Shown piece after piece: positions 5,115 to 6,306 of a stretch of 6,306 nucleotides of DNA; within the stretch, counting starts at the first letter, position 1, and the number at the start of each line of letters is the position of its first letter. Position numbers and translations under genes: made by a program. The notes beneath the pieces were generated by a model. It searched no databases, was not told the DNA's origin, and saw nothing but the letters and a program-made list of their open reading frames with translations. The DNA lies in assembly GCA_031273515.1 (NCBI GenBank), contig JAISRU010000096.1, forward strand, positions 1 through 6,306, given 5' to 3'. Source of the stretch: Bacteroidales bacterium (GTDB taxonomy: Bacteria; Bacteroidota; Bacteroidia; Bacteroidales; WCHB1-69).

Positions 5115-5960
5115 ATGCAGTATATCGAACTAAAATGTATCGTAAGTCCTGCAGAAACAGGAAACGAAATACTGATTGCTTTGCTTTCGGAAGCAGGATA
5201 TGAGAGTTTTTTAGAAACAGAAGAGGCTCTGTTTGCCTATATCCGACAGGACATGTTCGACGAACAGGCGCTGACAACCTTGCGAGCAGCTTGCAAACAA
5301 TGCGCTTTTACTTTTTCCTGCGACCGTCAAACGATAGCAGACGAAAATTGGAATGCCCTCTGGGAAAGCAATTACGAACCGGTACTGATAGATAACCGCT
5401 GTTATATTCGTGCGCCTTTTCATCCGCATCGGGATGATGTCGAATATGAGATACGGATCGAACCTAAAATGTCTTTCGGGACGGCTCATCATCCGACAAC
5501 AATGCAAATGATTCGCTATCTTTTGGAAGAAGACTGTTCGGGCAAGACGGTTTTGGATATGGGAACGGGGACAGGTATTCTGGCTATTTTGTCGGTTCTG
5601 CGGGGAGCGAAAAGAGTGTTAGCGATAGATAACGATGACTGGGCTTATCGAAATTGTTTGGAAAATGTGGCTGAAAATCAAATTCAAACCATCGAAACGC
5701 TTTTAGGAGACGCTCGCAGTATTCGACAGACTCCTTACGATATATGTCTGGCGAATATCAATCGGAACATCCTCCTGCAGGACATGAAACGCTATGTGGA
5801 CGCATTGAAACAACAAGGAACACTCTTAGTCAGCGGATTTTATTTACATCCCGACCTGACTGTTATCCAGACAGAAGCTGCAAAACATAATCTTGTGTTT
5901 CATTCGTATAAAGAACAGGAAGGTTGGGTCGCCGCACGTTTTGTATTAGAGAACAAGTAA
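5115..5960 (+). CDS. prmA: Ribosomal protein L11 methyltransferase
   Basis: An S-adenosylmethionine-dependent enzyme that methylates ribosomal protein L11, probably on several amino groups as in Escherichia coli. The protein has 281 residues, within the family range. The N-terminal L11-recognition domain spans about 1-65. It is followed by the family signature ADENWNALWESNYEPV (75-90), the PKMSFGTAHHPTT segment (117-129), the SAM-binding motif LDMGTGTGIL (147-156), the acidic motif AIDNDDWA (170-177), and LANINRNIL (212-220), the motif near the substrate lysine channel. The start follows tpiA with TAA, TGA and ATG in immediate succession, giving a 3-base gap and likely translational coupling. 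The last codons and the stop fall inside an octamer repeat, so the extreme C-terminus (ENK) is partly repeat sequence. Confidence 0.95.
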   Translation: MQYIELKCIVSPAETGNEILIALLSEAGYESFLETEEALFAYIRQDMFDEQALTTLRAACKQCAFTFSCDRQTIADENWNALWESNYEPVLIDNRCYIRAPFHPHRDDVEYEIRIEPKMSFGTAHHPTTMQMIRYLLEEDCSGKTVLDMGTGTGILAILSVLRGAKRVLAIDNDDWAYRNCLENVAENQIQTIETLLGDARSIRQTPYDICLANINRNILLQDMKRYVDALKQQGTLLVSGFYLHPDLTVIQTEAAKHNLVFHSYKEQEGWVAARFVLENK

Positions 5961-5978
5961 ACGAGTAAACAAGTGAAC
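5955..5978. repeat. Octamer tandem repeat overlapping the prmA stop codon
   Basis: Three 8-base units, AAGTAAAC, GAGTAAAC and AAGTGAAC, run from 5955 to 5978. The first unit contains the last lysine codon and the TAA stop of prmA. Two further perfect octamers of a different sequence (GTTCATCA) lie at 6027-6042. Such arrays point to repeat expansion into the 3' edge of the gene. Confidence 0.7.
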
Positions 5979-6018
5979 AAGAGCGCAGAATTACACAGAA
6001 TTGTTCACTTGTCTACTA
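5963..6018 (+). terminator. Large inverted repeat after prmA, possible operon terminator or mRNA-stabilising hairpin
   Basis: The arms at 5964-5980 and 6001-6017 match at 16 of 17 positions, including a perfect 12-bp core (ACAAGTGAACAA and its complement) around a 20-nt loop that carries CGCAGA and ACACAGA. It begins 3 bases after the prmA stop. No T-run follows the second arm, so it is not a classical intrinsic terminator. Transcript stabilisation or processing is equally possible. The sequence resembles octamer repeats rather than a purpose-built terminator. Confidence 0.5.
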
Positions 6019-6190
6019 ATAATCATGTTCATCAGTTCATCAGATGGTTATTGAGCATAGCCAAAATATAAATCAGAGTTCAGACAATGGCGAGGACAAA
6101 GGGACGGCAGGGTTTTCTGGATTGCCACATTGCTCGTACCTCGCAATTCGCAATGACGGCGTGGGTATTTGCGTCCGTATGGCATGACTA
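6019..6190. repeat. Mosaic intergenic repeat region (copy C)
   Basis: This is the main part of the 311-bp gap between prmA and the next gene. It contains the GTTCATCA pair (6027-6042), TTCAGACAATG (6079-6089, matching 38-48 inverted), GGCGAGGACAAAGGG (6089-6103, related to 1406-1427), a GGATTGCC motif (6119-6126), CGCAATGACGG (6149-6159, matching 24-34 inverted), and then the start of the 48-bp promoter-proximal repeat. The CGTCATTGCGA-type module resembles repeats I have seen in other bacterial genomes. No gene is supported here. Confidence 0.65.
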
Positions 6191-6221
6191 AAAATTTTCA
6201 ATTATTTTGTTTACTTTTGCA
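6174..6221 (+). repeat. 48-bp promoter-proximal repeat, copy 2 (upstream of the last gene)
   Basis: It is 43/48 identical without gaps to the minus strand of 1159-1206, in the same orientation relative to the downstream gene. It opens with TCCGTATGGCATGA and closes with TACTTTTGCA, which contains the -7 box. The downstream sequence is unrelated to the gpsA leader. Confidence 0.85.
6212..6219 (+). promoter_or_regulatory. Bacteroidota-type -7 promoter box of the last gene
   Basis: TACTTTTG exactly matches TAnnTTTG and sits at the end of the 48-bp repeat. Transcription would start near 6226, about 46 nt before the ATG at 6272. TTTG at 6206-6209 is too near to serve as the -33 element. The leader contains a tiny ATG-GAA-TCT-TAG frame at 6249-6260 that I do not treat as meaningful. 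Confidence 0.65.
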
Positions 6222-6271
6222 ACCATTGAGTTTCAACATACGTTACTCATGGAATCTTAGACGTACCTAAT

Positions 6272-6306
6272 ATGAAAACAGCAGATTACGAAAAAATCAT
6301 TCAAGA
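6272..6306 (+). CDS. Start of an unidentified protein, cut by the window edge
   Basis: An ATG at 6272 opens a frame reading MKTADYEKIIQ and runs off the window after 11 full codons. The correctly placed promoter box 50 bases upstream supports a real gene, although an 11-residue fragment cannot identify it. The charged, helical-looking start would suit many soluble proteins. It is separated from prmA by the repeat region and has its own promoter, so it is probably a separate transcription unit. Confidence 0.5.
   Translation, partial: MKTADYEKIIQ

Noticed and set aside
6087..6191. A 34-codon plus-strand frame beginning MARTKGRQGF in the last gap.
   Set aside because: It lies entirely within shared repeat modules that also occur at 1-60 and 1159-1427, has no promoter of its own, and reads as translated repeat DNA.

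Overview
The window looks like chromosomal DNA from a member of the Bacteroidota, most likely the order Bacteroidales. Four start regions carry an exact match to the Bacteroidota sigma -7 element TAnnTTTG. Shine-Dalgarno sequences are essentially absent. The envelope proteins are of the type seen in that phylum, and FolB, TpiA and GpsA carry motif variants I associate with it. I cannot place the genus. Nothing points to a phage, plasmid, insertion sequence, CRISPR array or structural RNA gene.

Layout. Positions 1-131 are an intergenic repeat tail. gpsA (132-1136, minus) follows. A 333-bp gene-free stretch (1137-1469) is made almost wholly of repeat modules. A minus-strand envelope operon is transcribed from about 3654 down to 1470: an outer-membrane beta-barrel protein (2807-3592), a small lipoprotein (2353-2799), an intrinsic terminator or attenuator (2298-2341), and a larger two-part lipoprotein (1470-2276). 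A 333-bp divergent intergenic region (3593-3925) holds the outward promoters. The plus-strand operon folB (3926-4297), tpiA (4329-5111), prmA (5115-5960) follows. A 311-bp repeat-rich gap (5961-6271) ends in a promoter and the first codons of another plus-strand gene cut by the window edge.

Roles. gpsA, folB, tpiA and prmA are core housekeeping genes: glycerol-3-phosphate synthesis for phospholipids, a folate pathway step, triose-phosphate isomerisation, and methylation of ribosomal protein L11. TpiA and GpsA share dihydroxyacetone phosphate as a metabolite but lie in separate, oppositely oriented units. The three-gene envelope locus between them has no function I recognise. Its co-transcription suggests a surface assembly of one barrel and two lipoproteins, with the terminator probably making the last gene less abundant.

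The most unusual signal lies outside the genes. The three repeat-rich gaps share short modules that are shuffled in order, spacing and orientation. A 48-bp block is 43/48 identical, without gaps, between the gpsA upstream region and the region upstream of the last gene. It ends exactly on the -7 promoter box in both cases, so a dispersed repeat appears to supply or abut the promoters of two unrelated genes.
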